Positions 11,038 to 22,205 of a stretch of DNA of 64,000 nucleotides are shown here, piece after piece (the first letter of the stretch is position 1; each line of letters begins with the position of its first letter). The notes under the pieces were generated by a model. The model was not told where the DNA came from. It searched no databases and saw nothing but the letters and a program-made list of their open reading frames with translations. A program made the position numbers and the translations under genes. Source of the stretch: Incurvaria masculella (taxonomy: Eukaryota > Arthropoda > Insecta > Lepidoptera > Incurvariidae); NCBI GenBank assembly GCA_946894095.1, contig OX335645.2, forward strand, positions 16,825,001-16,889,000, written 5' to 3'.

Positions 11038-11368
11038 TAGAATAAAGTAACGTAATATATGAAGTTGCAGATTATGAATTGCGCAAGCGCCTCTACTATT
11101 CGAAAGAAAGAAAATAGATCAATATATGTACAACAAAGAGTTAAACGTTACAGAGACAAGAATCAAAACGTTTTTTTAATAGCGCATTAATACTTGTTGA
11201 AACAAAAAGCAATGAATATTTTTTTACGCTTATTAAATACCAGACAATAAGATTCATGTGGTGGAGTAAGCTCACAGCATTTAATAATAGGGGGTTAGAA
11301 CGGAGTATCCAACTACCTAGTTCTTCATCTAAACAAGTAAAACAATAGATAAAAGATGTAAACATCCG
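11038..11368. other. AT-rich non-coding DNA
   Basis: Nothing recognisable. Confidence 0.4.
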
Positions 11369-11565
11369 GGAAATTTCGTACTCAGGAATCTTTCACCGGA
11401 GAAAACAGCTTTTCTAGCGGTTGTCTGAGCAATTTTCTCGACGAAAAGATTCCGGAGCACGATATTTCAATGATTCAAGATTTCCGTCGAGTAAATCGCT
11501 TTAAAATCGGCTATAAAGGCGATTTTATCGACTGAAAGATTCCTGATTCCTGAGCACGGAATTCC
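11369..11565. mobile_element. Candidate MITE, inverted termini
   Basis: The left end GGAAATTTCGTACTCAGGAA and the right end on the other strand, GGAATTCCGTGCTCAGGAAT, are inverted. GAAAGATTCC-type motifs repeat inside. About 197 bp, non-coding. I could not identify a target duplication. Confidence 0.6.
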
Positions 11566-11800
11566 AAGAATAGGCCTACTGGTGCGGCGGATGGATAGGT
11601 CCAACTGGCTAATAACTATGTGGCATGTGAATGGAGGAGGAACAAATTGTTTTAATTAGTTTCCCAGCGTAGTTTCAAGGCAAATATTTTAAAAAATAAA
11701 ATTTCGTTTTCCAACACATAAGAAAGAAAGCCGGTTACAAGTGTTCGGTTACTGTACATTTATTATTTTTTACTGCAACTGGACAAAATAATAGATAAAA

Positions 11801-11995
11801 ACCAGCCAAGTGCGCGCCGGACTCGCACACGAAGGGTTCCGTACCATCATACAAGATTTAACACCCCTTTAATTTTTATTATTTTGTAATTTTACCTATT
11901 AGTTTTTATATCGGCAAAATAACAACACGCTCTGTGAAAATGTAAGCCGCCTTCCTATTAAGGTTTATGTGATACAGCTCTCTGACAGAAGGACG
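11801..11995 (+). mobile_element. Family R repeat, 3'-truncated
   Basis: It starts with CAGCCAAGTGCGCGCCGGAC, CGCACACGAAGGGTTCCGTA and CATACAAGATTTAACA, and fades out after GATACAGC and a shortened ACAGAAGGACG. The ACGGAACCCTAAAAA end is missing. Confidence 0.75.
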
Positions 11996-12981
11996 TATAA
12001 CCTAAATTACAATTGAAAAAATCAAATAATAACATAGCTGCAATCCCTGTTGCAATGCTTTGTTAATCGTGATACAATAAAACTAAAATAACTTAACATA
12101 CTATATAATCAATTATGCAGATTAAACAAACCCCAAAAACTCAATATTAAATAACTGCGATATGTATGCATGTATAAACGACCGTGAAGCGAGTACACAT
12201 TAATTAAATATGGATCCCTGTCCTATTAACACAGTGTTTGAGACTATACCTACATACATTGATTTAACGCTATACCTGCGTTACGAACATCGACTGCAAA
12301 GATTGAATTCCTTGAAATAAGCGACGTACTTGATTAGTACGAAAAAGTATACACTTTTGTATGCAGACAATTTTGTAGACAATTGGTGACCTTTATTTTA
12401 CAGCCTATACAATAAGTTTGGACACGACTGCAAGCAAAACAAACTAAACACTATATTAAACATTTTATTTTAATGTTAAACACATTTTATGTGATTGTGT
12501 ACTTTATCTATGTGCGCAAAATTATATGAATAAATAATAATTACAAAAAAAAAATATAGGTGTAATCATGTGTATTTAATATTTATTTATAAATGTATTC
12601 TTTCTGAATAAGCAAATATCAATTCCGATACGAGCTACATACATACATACGACCAACACACGTAGAGGTACTACGACAAAATTATAGTAAACTTGATGGA
12701 AAACTGCTCTACGCACAGGTACAATGTCGTAGAGGGGCTGTGTTTACCGTCTCAATAAGAATAGATTCGTAGCTGTTCTACGATTCAATGTTATACTAAC
12801 ATTTGCTCTGTGACAAGGCTCTATGACGAGGTGTCGAAAAGAGATTTTCACTTAGTGAATAATGGAAAAGTTGCATAAATGTATGGATGTCCCAAAAAAA
12901 TTCCATTTAATTGTTACATAAAACTATGGTTGAAGTGACAATGAAATTTTTTCAATAAATGTTAATTTTTCAGTTAAATGT
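11996..12981. other. AT-rich non-coding DNA
   Basis: No gene. Several loose TCTACG/CGTAGA pairs lie between 12660 and 12800 without a clean repeat unit. Confidence 0.35.
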
Positions 12982-13052
12982 AGCCGTGTCGGCTTACATC
13001 ATGACGGTAGTTGTGTGGTATTAGGCATCCCTGTCGGGTTCCATAAAAAAAG
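12982..13052 (+). mobile_element. 3' tail fragment of the shared-body SINE
   Basis: ATCATGACGGTAGTTGTGTG, then a diverged GTATTAGGCATCCCTGTCGG, then an A-run: the last ~70 bp of the shared SINE tail. Confidence 0.8.
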
Positions 13053-13879
13053 TTGGCTAGGTGAATGCAACCAATCTGTGGGGCGCGGGGCATATTTCAA
13101 TCGCGTCGTGGGTTTCTAAGAATTGTTTATTTATCGTCCATAGACAGTACACTGCACTCGGATTTATAAAACCTTTGCACGATTTAGTTGTAATACCACT
13201 TTTCTGTAATGAACTACTACAGTGACCTCTGAACAAAGAGTCAAAACACAAAAACATTATTATTCCTACAGCAGAAAGTACTACATAATATTAACCCTTT
13301 AAATGCTACCAGCTACAAAAAAAAAGAGTACAAAGGTTCTCTGGGTTCAGTCAACAATCGGTCGAATTCCTGCTACCAAACCTGTATCCTGGGGACACTG
13401 GACGCTGCTCCAGCTGCGGCAGTATAGTCCCTAGTTAAGATGTTTTTTTATAATTTTGTTCAATTTTTTATTTTATTGGTTCGGCAAAGGTAAACAAAAT
13501 TAAAACTCGTTGAGTTGACAGTTCTCTTGTCATTACTATCATTTAGGTGGCTGTATTTTATTAGCAGTATTTTTCTCAGCCAAAGTTTAAGAGCATTATT
13601 GAACAAGTACATGACACCAATTATTTCGACGGTTGTACATTGTACAGCACCTTCCTAAGTAAACCGCAAGTGTTTCGCTCATACGTTATGTTACAAAGTA
13701 AATGAGATAATATTTCCAGGGCAACGATGCGGGGGGTTGCCATAGTGCCCGTATACGAGACAATTTACGAGGACAGATGAAGTCGATGTAGTCTGCAACG
13801 CGAACCGAATATCCTTGCTTCTTCGAGCCTGTTGTCGTACACACTAACACATGTGTATTATTAGGCTTGTTCACAACGT
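13053..13879. other. Non-coding DNA with a small LINE-tail fragment
   Basis: 13135-13175 on the minus strand reads CGAGTGCAGTGTACTGTCTA, the same phrase as near the end of the LINE-like insertion at 52735-53284. The rest is featureless. Confidence 0.4.
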
Positions 13880-14150
13880 CACCACTTTTTCAAGTGGGCA
13901 TTCAGGTCCAAATCCGAAACTATAAGAAATAGCGAGAACCCTCAAAGGAGTCATGAGGTCGACTTTGAAAAAAACTAAAACTGCATTATTCGATTCGATC
14001 TCGGCCGGGAATCGAACCCGAACGATTTTTCAAAAATCGAATAATGCTGTTTTAGTGTTTATCAAAATCGGCCTAATGACGTCTTTGGGTGTTTTTTCTA
14101 TTACTCATAGTTTCGGATTTAGCCCTGAATGCCCACTTGAAAAATTCACC
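13880..14150. mobile_element. Foldback element with a tRNA T-arm-like centre
   Basis: Two inverted arms of about 120 bp (13880-14003 and 14030-14150) share CAAGTGGGCATTCAGG, AAATCCGAAACTAT, CACTAAAACxGCATTATTCG and other blocks. In the centre, on the minus strand, 14001-14024 reads CGGGTTCGATTCCCGG. This has the stem-loop of a tRNA T arm and a perfect B-box core, GGTTCGATTCC. No tRNA anticodon or acceptor half can be built. It may be two tRNA-derived SINEs joined head to head, or a foldback transposon that captured a T arm. Confidence 0.7.
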
Positions 14151-14297
14151 TGTATATAAAATTCGACACGAGCTTCTTGTGAAAAGGAATATGGGAAAAC
14201 AATTGAACTCACGATCCGGTCTCTCGATCGAAACTTGTGATTTATGATATTTTTAATATTAATTCAGTTAAATTGTCGAAACAGTAATGAAAATTAT

Positions 14298-14398
14298 CCC
14301 TGTATTCCATGCAGTTTAATGTAGCTGAGCAATATAAGAAAGGTCTTGGCATGGCACTTAGTTTCCAAGTGGTGTGTTAGGCTAATATCATTGACCGA
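14298..14398 (+). mobile_element. Body fragment of the shared-body SINE
   Basis: CCATGCAGTTTAATGTAGC, GGTCTTGGCATGGCAC, and CCAAGTGGTGTGTTAGGCTA then ATATCATTGAC match the second half of the shared SINE body. Head and A-tail are missing. Confidence 0.75.
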
Positions 14399-14956
14399 GC
14401 GAATCGTCTCCATTTCAGCTTGGGCAAAAATGCTTTCGTATGGCCGGATGTCCTTCGTCCGGCTATCCAGCTGTTCTCCTCTACAGGTCGCAGAGAGCCA
14501 CTAGTGACAGTTTAGTATTAGATACCATGTGCAGTTACATAAAAAAACATACAAGCGGTATAGTGCCTTTCCGAGTATTCTTTGTCTGTAGTATAAGCCC
14601 CCACGTTAGTCTAATAAGGCAATATCAAGTACATATCTAATATATAAAGGCAATATACATATTTGTTGAGCGTATTTGATGGGTACTAAATGGTTAGTTT
14701 CAAGAAACTTATCCACAGAATCTCTTGACGAGGGATCGATCGAATGTACTGGCCCTAGGTGTAATTAATAAAATACAAAGCTCAGGTAGGAAACTATAAT
14801 TATCACACAACATTTTCATCTAAAAGACACATGTTAAGACTGATCTTATATTTTATTAATTCAATCATATAATAGGACAAACTCGTACGAGACCCGCGCT
14901 GTCGTAAATTAGGAAGAGCTGAAACGAAATCCTTGAAAATTCAACAATGTGCCAGC
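14399..14956. other. Non-coding DNA
   Basis: Nothing that I can support. Confidence 0.4.
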
Positions 14957-15098
14957 AGCGATTAATAGAGTCATTTTCAGGACGCCGTTCGATGCGTCCT
15001 GAAAATGACTCTTTTAATCGCTTTCTTTGAGTGTTTTTTGATATTTCTAATGGTTTCGGATTAGGCCATGAAGATACACTTGAAAAATTCAACCTTTA
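14957..15098. mobile_element. Hairpin element with 29-bp arms, related to the foldback at 13.9 kb
   Basis: The arm at 14957-14985 pairs with 14994-15022 at 28 of 29 positions around an 8-nt loop (CGTTCGAT). After it, 15023-15098 carries TGAGTGTTTTTTG, GGTTTCGGATTAG and CACTTGAAAAATTCA in the same order as 14083-14150 of the neighbouring foldback. The two therefore belong to one family, here with a different, shorter palindrome at the end. Confidence 0.7.
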
Positions 15099-15865
15099 TA
15101 TCTCAACCAACGAGAAAAACAACCTTTTTTAAGATAGTCGTTACCTATTAATTCCCTATACTACGGGTGATACTGTTTCCATGCTCTTAATGTATGAATA
15201 GGTTTTTGAAACTTTGGACTCAAAAATATATCGTCAAAATCTACGTCTGTATATATTAATGTTTTTAATAAACAGGAAGATATTGTCAAAAAAACAATGG
15301 AGAGTTATATTTTTTACCTTCATTTTAGGTTTTTTTTTATAGTAAATTACAGATATTTACAAAAAAAGGTTAACACACGGACATAAATGGAGCTTTCTTA
15401 ATTGATAAAAAAATGTTGATTAAAATCTGACAACTTTTAGGGGTAGGGCAACGTTAGGTCCTGGAAGATTTCGCTAGTTTTAGTCTAGATTATTTGGCTT
15501 TACCAATGGACAAAGAAGGCATTTCTTAAATTTTTCAAATCTTGGATTTCCTGTGACTTCACGACAGCCTAAATTGGTAACAGTCGAATTGCAAAAATGT
15601 AAAATGGATTTGTTTGTTATATAAACACGTGACGTGTTTCGCGGTAAAGAGCCTTCCCACACGGCGTAAAGTCTGAGACCGCAGCACACTCGTAACTCAT
15701 CGTCGGCTCGCTCCTCGGAGCGGGTTACGGCTTACCGTCACGGAGCCCTATGGAAATGTGACGTGCGCCCGCATACTTCGGCGTTGTTTACGGCCGCTCT
15801 GCTCTGCCGAAATGTACATTCTAACAGGTTACGGAAATCACTTACTTGCAAATCACTTCGCCTCT
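15099..15865. other. Non-coding DNA
   Basis: Local GC-rich stretch at about 15650-15790. Short antiparallel frames there have no recognisable domain. Confidence 0.35.
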
Positions 15866-16500
15866 GTATATATAAAGGCTGTTTGGTAATTCGATACACT
15901 ACTTCTAAAATTCTAGAGCTATTTTGCAATAAATTTGTCCCAAGAAACTGGGGGTCGAATATTAATAGAGTTATTTAAGTTTTAATTTTTTTTGGGACTT
16001 TTCTGTATTGTTATCAAAAATGATAATATAAAATAACTACTCCGCACTGGGTACGTTATCATCTATCTTTTAATAGGTGCCGAATGAGAGATTACTTTAC
16101 ACAAACATGTGCACTCAAAATATCCATAATCTCAGAAATGAAGGGTAAAGAAATAATCAAGTTATTTCCACAATTTGTATACCACGTGTCATACTTATTT
16201 TAGTAATACTCTTTGATTTAAATAAAAGTTGTATTTTTTTTTATTTATGTCCCTTTATTTGTGATATCATGGATATTTTGAATGCACATATTTATTTAAA
16301 GTAGTCTTTCATTCGTCACCTATTAAAAGATAGCTGATTAAGTACCCAGAGCGGAGTAACTTGCAAAAGTTAAAACTTAAATAACTCAAGAATCATTGAT
16401 TTTAAACCCACATTTCAGCGGGCAAATTTTTTTGCAAATTAGCTCTAGAACAACCCCATCGAAGGAATGTATCGGATTACTAAACAACCTGTGTATGTTG
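15866..16500. mobile_element. Large foldback element, about 635 bp
   Basis: Left arm about 15866-16160 and right arm about 16238-16500 are inverted. Outer blocks: GGCTGTTTGGTAATTCGATA against the reverse of TATCGGATTACTAAACAACC; then TCTAGAGCTA; then GAGTTATTTAAGTTTTAA. Inner blocks: ACTCCGCxCTGGGTAC, ATCTTTTAATAGGTG and TTCAAAATATCCAT-type. Arms differ by many substitutions and indels. Non-coding. Confidence 0.8.
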
Positions 16501-16819
16501 AGTTCCGGCAAGTAATACGCTTACAATTCGATAGTATTACGAACATACGTCCTCCATTAATGGCGTTGCAGCTTTTTTATTTTGTTTATTTATGAAACTA
16601 CTACAGTCGTATTCAGAGTGAACCTGTTAAAACTTAGTACGAGATTAGCACAGGACTAACAATAAAAAAAACGCTTTAGTCCGACCTTATCAGGCGTACT
16701 AAATTTAGTCCGCCCACTCGGAATACTGCTGCTATTATTCAAACTATACCAAGTGACCGTCATAATTACATTGATCCGTTTTTTTACTGGTCCATTCGTG
16801 TTGGATTGGATTTTGTTTT
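16501..16819. other. Non-coding DNA
   Basis: I see nothing recognisable. Confidence 0.4.
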
Positions 16820-17189
16820 GTTTTTATGTACCTGGACATGGATGGCTAATACGACACCCACTGTCATGATATTAGCACAGCACACCGCATTCGGTGCCAT
16901 GCCAGGTTACATTGAACTAGATGAAAAAAAACACGGGCGATTATTAATTGCCGTTTCGACTATCTATTCATCTAATGCGATGGTAGCAACCCGGGCGGGC
17001 TTAACCGTACGACTAGTAGAGGAAGGGGACCTACATTGCAGTTTTACATGGAGCAGCTCGCATTTGAGACGAAATGGACTTATTCAACTCAGAAAGAGAA
17101 AAAAGTAATGCATGAACGGAGCGAGAATTTTAACCAATGACGTCTGGCATGCAAGGCAAGTCGCCGCGCTCCTGAGTCACGAGCCGCTC
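16820..17189 (-). mobile_element. tRNA-type SINE, near full length, diverged
   Basis: On the minus strand it starts with GAGCGGCTCGTGACTCAGGA. Then come the CTGAGTTGAATAAG and CATTTCGTCTCAAATGCGAG blocks, the body (AGGTCCCCTTCC, GCCCGCCCGGGTTG) and the tail GTATTAGCCATCCATGTCCA with a T-run on the plus strand. About 20 % diverged from the young copies, and the B box is partly lost. A 100-codon plus-strand frame inside it is a by-product. Confidence 0.85.
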
Positions 17190-17695
17190 GGACGAATGAT
17201 TGGTCAGCTCACAATTTTAATAGGAAGAAATGGAGATTCGCTAAGATCAGTTTTACATAACTACTAAATGTGAATCACCGGTCGAGCGGGGCCACAATGA
17301 TCGTGTTAAAATAACTGAAGGTCTAATCATCTGCTATTGTGCCAAGGTCGCTCGATATTAGATGCTCAAAATTCTGTAATAATATTAAGTTACATATTTA
17401 TTAAAAAATCGGTAAAAATGTCAAGTAATAGAGCCTATTCATCTCAATATATCAATTTGATGAAACAAAATGACGTAAGCGACAAAATCAGGGCATAATA
17501 TTCTTCTAATTAAAAAAAACTGGAAGCTATGATACTTTAAACATGGTGTGAAGTAGCACCTGGCCGGCCGACATAATTTTCGAGTGCCCCGTGTAAGTTC
17601 GAAAGTCAGGCACCTCCTATGTTGGGGCCTAACGTATGCCATGTGCTTCTTTTAACATTAAATTAATATTAAAAAACAATGAAATTAGCCTAGAT
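17190..17695. other. Non-coding DNA
   Basis: I see nothing recognisable. Confidence 0.4.
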
Positions 17696-17981
17696 TTCAC
17701 CAAGTGCTGACACTTAAAGGGCCTTTATTACTAAAGTGCTGATTATCTTGCATTGGTATCGATTGCGAGATGGTAAGAAAGGCTTTTTTATGTGAGGATT
17801 AGGCTAATCAGTACTTGGTGGAAGAGACCCTTACGGCCTTTTTCACCTACTGCTGATTACCTCAATCGCCACACATTAAGGGCCTTTTAGCAGCTTGCAA
17901 TCAATACCAGTACAAGATAATCAGCACTTTAGTAATAAAGGCCCTTTAAGTGTCGATTAAAACAAATCAGCATTTGGTGAA
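17696..17981. mobile_element. Four-part foldback element
   Basis: The motif TTCACCAAGTGCTGA occurs in alternating orientation: plus at 17696, minus near 17808-17823, plus (diverged) near 17849, minus at 17965-17981. The outer arms also share CACTTAAAGGGCCTTTATTA and CTAAAGTGCTGATTATCTTG as inverted copies. The structure reads as two short hairpins nested in one long one. Non-coding. Confidence 0.75.
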
Positions 17982-18501
17982 GACCACGCTTAGACTATGT
18001 ATTACTGATCACCCGGATATTACCCAGCTGACTGCTAGGTGGATTTTCTTACAATTTGAAACATTGACCTCTTTTAGTGGCGTTCAAAGACTTATAGTTG
18101 CCTCCCGCAGTCCAACACACGGCTCTGTCGATACAGTAAATAACCAGCACCCGAAGAAAGTGCCCGAAACGGTTAACCCCTCCCGAGGTCGCTCCCGATT
18201 GTCAAGTTAATTTATAGGCCGCCGGCTCGTTCGGGAGACCAAATTGTTTTATAAGAACGTTAGTCTGCGGCGAAACGGCAGGGAAACGGCGACAGAGGAG
18301 AGAGAGCCATCAATAATTAATCGGTTAAGCCGACCGCCTGCTCGGGGAAGTTTTATGTCTAAAGACCGAGGGGCGCGGGGACTCCATTGACCTACTGAGA
18401 TGCGACGAATCTTTCGAGAGCGAGGGGCAAGGAAAAACCAGAGTGGTGCTCGAAACTCACCCGTTTAGCAGTAGCGAGGCATATTTTTAGAGATAAACAT
18501 A
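17982..18501. other. GC-richer non-coding DNA
   Basis: Unique sequence with moderate GC (18170-18450) and no recognisable reading frame. Confidence 0.35.
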
Positions 18502-18547
18502 GCGCCGGCCAGTGAGTTCGCTTACTGCTTAACTCACTGGCCGGTGC
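18502..18547. repeat. Near-perfect hairpin, 17-bp arms
   Basis: GCGCCGGCCAGTGAGTT (18502-18518) and its inverted partner (18531-18547) match at 16 of 17 positions around a 12-nt loop. It sits just upstream of the SINE cluster. Possible remnant of an inverted-repeat transposon. Confidence 0.8.
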
Positions 18548-18556
18548 TAATCCCCG

Positions 18557-18750
18557 ATTTTTTTTATGTAACTGGACATGGATAGCTCATACCAACTGTC
18601 ATTATATTAGCCAAACACACCACATGGGAACAAGGTGCCGTGCCGAGACTTTACTTATATTGCTCGGCTACATTGAAATGGATGGAAAAAATGGACAAAT
18701 TGTATTGCCGCTTTCAATATTCAATGCGATGGTACCAATCCGGGCATGAT
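18557..18750 (-). mobile_element. SINE body and tail, head missing
   Basis: The minus-strand body runs from CCCGGATTGGTACCATCGC through CCATTTCAATGTAGCCGAGC to the tail. It is cut exactly where the next SINE tail begins, so the older element was interrupted by, or recombined with, its neighbour at 18752. Confidence 0.8.
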
Positions 18751-18751
18751 T

Positions 18752-19134
18752 GTTTTTTTTTATGTGACTGGAAATGGATGGCTAATACGACACCTTCTGT
18801 CATGGTATTTGCCTAACACACCACATGGGAACTAGGTGCCATGCGCCAGGACCTTCCTTATATTGCACGGCTACATTGAACTGGATGGAAAACACGGACA
18901 ATTTTCATTGCCGCTTCACCATCGATTATTTAATGCGATGGTACCAACCCGGGCGGGATTAGCCCTACCACCTAGTAAGTAAGGAAGTGGACCTACAGTT
19001 TAACGTGGAATCCGAACCACGGCCAGCCTCTCTCAATGGTCAAATGTTCACCGATCCAAGACCAGATCTGACCCAGCGTTGCTTAACTTCGGAGAGCGAT
19101 CGCCGGAGTGTCGTGCCACTGGGCTATTGAGCCT
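18752..19134 (-). mobile_element. 5S-type SINE, full length
   Basis: The minus strand starts GGCTCAATAGCCCAGTGGCA, which keeps the GCCxAGTGGC phrase of the tRNA-type head. Then come CGATCGCTCTCCGAAGTTAA, GCAACGCTGG and CTTGGATCGGTGAAC, the 5S rRNA internal control region. The common body follows (AGGTCCACTTCC, CTAGGTGGTAGGGCTAATCC, CCATCCAGTTCAATGTAGCC), then the shared tail and an A-run. About 383 bp. RNA polymerase III transcription with a 5S-type promoter is expected from the motifs; it has no genes and would need LINE enzymes. Confidence 0.88.
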
Positions 19135-19276
19135 GATCAACCCTACAATCTAATAAATAAGGAAGAGGAACCTACAGATACACCCGCGGTCTGCCTCAAC
19201 GGTTGAAAACGGTCACCCATCTAGAACCCAACCGCGCTCAGAGTTGCTTCACCAAGCTCATCGAGTAGTACCGAGG
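19135..19276 (-). mobile_element. 5S-type SINE, head and start of body
   Basis: Minus strand: GCCTCGGTACTACTCGATGA, TTGGTGAAGCAACTCTGAGC, CTAGATGGGTGACCGTTTTC, then AGGTTCCTCTTCC. A different sub-type of the 5S-like head from the one at 19134, close to that at 61014. The rest of the body is replaced by the adjoining SINE. Confidence 0.8.
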
Positions 19277-19284
19277 CTGACGTG

Positions 19285-19480
19285 TTCTGATCCCGAGATA
19301 TTCTCCCGTTCCAACGACACATACGAACATGTATGAACTGCACAAGGCGGCATTCAGTGCAAAGAGTATTCGATGCTGCGTTGTCCGAGTTTGTAAGCGC
19401 ACTAACTACCATCATCAGTGTATTATCACTAATACGTGACTACACTGCCGCTATGCTGATGAATCCCTATTCGATGTTCG
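19285..19480 (+). repeat. Diverged copy of family Y repeat
   Basis: GTTCCAACGACACATACGAA, then ACACTGCCGCTATGCTGATG, appear in the order seen in the 32.55 kb copy. Weakly conserved between. Confidence 0.45.
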
Positions 19481-20973
19481 ATCTGCCGCAAAAAATCTCT
19501 CAATATATTTGTGGCAGATCTTTGATTCCATCCGAAGAAAACACGAGCATTGAATGCTTTTAACCCCATGTCCGAAAACAGCCTCGTCCATTTCTAACAC
19601 AATATAGCCGCACATATTTCCGCATACAAATACATGCAAATAGTTGGACGCTTCGGTGGCCGACGCCCGACTCAAAGCTATCGCGCGGATTCCGCAAGGC
19701 GCCCGTCCCACTCGGCTCGGACATCAAAGTGTTTGCAATTTGCTCACCGCACCGTGGCCCGGCTCGGCCGGCCCGACCGCGCCACAGAGCAACATTCACC
19801 AGCGTCGAAGCGCCAATTTGCGCAGTCACAGAAGATTAATACCCTATCTGAAATTTCAATTATGAACGCTGTCCATTCATCTATTTATTTCGGCGAACGT
19901 CAATACGGTGGAGCATTTTGGAACTATGTTCCTTATGGTGCGTTTCGCGAATGAAAATGTTTCCGACACTTTTTCTGTCCAGGAGACAGCGACACTGACG
20001 CGACACTTTTGCTCTCAAAGAGACAGAGCTTCAGTCCTCTCGTCGTAGCGCAGGGCGAGCACGGAACGAATTTCTCTCAGTCCCGTCAAAAATTAATCGA
20101 ATCTGAACTGTCATCCCGTACTTCGGCACTTGGCTTCGTGAACTACTATGGGGGATGTTATTCCTGGGCGTATGTCAGTTTTAAAATTACGTGAAAACCC
20201 CTTGTGAATAATGAAAAGAAAATCGTTCTACCGGGTTTCTCACGACACCTCTCGTAATTTTTTTCTACAGCGCGGAATATATGAACCTCATCTAAGAGGT
20301 ACCGGACGACGCCTGTGGATTTAAGAACTTTAGATATTCTACTAAAAATGTACACCAATAGTCAGAGCTGAAATATGGCGTTTCTGCTGTTCTTCGACTT
20401 TTATTTAAATTAAAAAAAAACATCCTCTCCTTTAATTTAACCGAGGAAGTTGGGAGAATGAACTTTTTTTCTTTGAACTAAAATTGTGGGACAAAAGATG
20501 TTCACGTTCGGGAACAGATCCGGCTCGAAGGACCATGAAGCGAACCACCTTCTTGATAGCCGCTGCGCTGCGTAGTTTCAATTTGGTTTTCAATAGCACA
20601 AATATGATGGCAGGAACGTAAAGGAAATACTTTTATTCATCTTAACTTGTATCCGTCCAGCTTGGACAGACACAGAAATTGAACAGAACAATAAAATGTA
20701 ATGTGTGGCAGTGGATAAAGCAAACCCGCGGACGCTATTAGTTGTTCCACTGCGAAGGTATGAAACTATAATTACAAAGCCACAAAACGAATGCGGCACG
20801 AATCAATCAGTAGGAGCTTTATATGGGGCAGTGTTAAATCAATAAATAAATACATTTATTATAAATTTGATACATTTCCTGAAAAGATCAGCAATTTATA
20901 TGAAAGTATTTTTGTATCTAAAATACAAATTATGTTAAAGTAAACTTGCTATTGCATAAAGGAGACGTTTTAG
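19481..20973. other. Non-coding DNA with a GC-rich part
   Basis: 19640-19830 is GC-rich with frames open on both strands, which is a composition effect. No domain is recognisable. The rest is AT-rich and unique. Confidence 0.35.
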
Positions 20974-21121
20974 ACCCGTTATCGTAATAGGTAGGCAGCT
21001 GAAATTTTCACAGAGTATGTATTTATTTTGCCCTACACAAAAAACCTGATTTTGTGTTTAATCTTGTACGATGGTACGGAACCCTTCTTGTGCGATTCCG
21101 ACTCGCACTTGGCCGGTTTTT
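20974..21121 (-). mobile_element. Family R repeat, 3'-truncated
   Basis: Minus strand: AACCGGCCAAGTGCGAGTCG, AGGGTTCCGTACCATCGTAC, AAACACAAAATCAGG, ATTTTCACAGAG-type and GCTGCCTACCTATTACGATA blocks. The (GACG)n and terminal parts are missing. Confidence 0.8.
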
Positions 21122-22205
21122 TGTTTATTCAAATTGTAGTGTCTACTGGGGAGAATACTTAATACGTTTGATTCGAGTTAAGGCGTGGGTGCAGATCTCA
21201 GCTCTGCATTGTGTCCGCCCGTAGCCGACACAAGCCACATTCTCGCCGTTGGTACATGCTGAATGTATCGGCGAAGAATCTCTAATGGCTCCCTAGCAAT
21301 AAAAATGGCGGTGGGCAGACTAATACATACACAAAGATTAACTTTGATGTTACGCAGCGAAAATGTAAACTGCCGTCGCCTTAAATAACACATAGAAAAT
21401 AGCAAAGCTCATTCTCGCAACAACTTAGCGTCTGAGCTATATGATACCCTACTGGTGATTTCTAAATAGACTCGCCATTGATTGCATACTTTGAGGAACG
21501 CGCGAAAGTAGAGCTCTATGGGAAAATATATTTGGAACTATGTTCCCACGTTTGTCGCATGACACGTTTGCTGTTGTTACGGCAAACCTTCTTCCTCAAA
21601 TCTTCTGTCCTCCCGTCAACCTCGAGTAAAATGTTGACTTTCCGGAAATCTTCAGATCAACTGGTGCTTCTGTGCAGTTTATATGTTTAGAAGCTTCGCT
21701 CGGGTGGATATTTGCTTATTTTGCATACTGCGTATGTGAGAAAATATTTTGACGTCTAATTGTATCCGTGCCGATATAGACGTTGCACTTCGACACATTT
21801 TGTGTCGACTCCAAAATGGTAGTCGGCTCAGAACACGGTAATGAGACAGTGAACATTGCAGAGCTGCACTTCGTTGGCCCCTCGAGTTCACCGACCCGAC
21901 CGCAAGCACGGGGCCAGATTGTGTCGGGCAAATAGTTTCGCATAGTGGGAACTTACTGGATGTGGCTGGCAAGCATTTGGCCGAACAAATGCTTACGGGG
22001 AGAACATACGAGACACGGCTCGTGGATGTGAAAATAAAGTGTTTCATTTCACTTCAACTAAATAGTTGTAGCTGCAACAACTTTTTGTAAATATGGAAGA
22101 TGTAATAGTTTGGCAGCTGCTTTCAAGTTACATAAGTGGTTCATAGCATCAAAAAATTACATTACACATACTAATAGTTTAGCTTACGGGATATTCTTAA
22201 GAGTT
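21122..22205. other. Non-coding DNA
   Basis: No gene. A small inverted pair AAGCATTT/AAATGCTT lies near 21973-21996. Confidence 0.35.
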
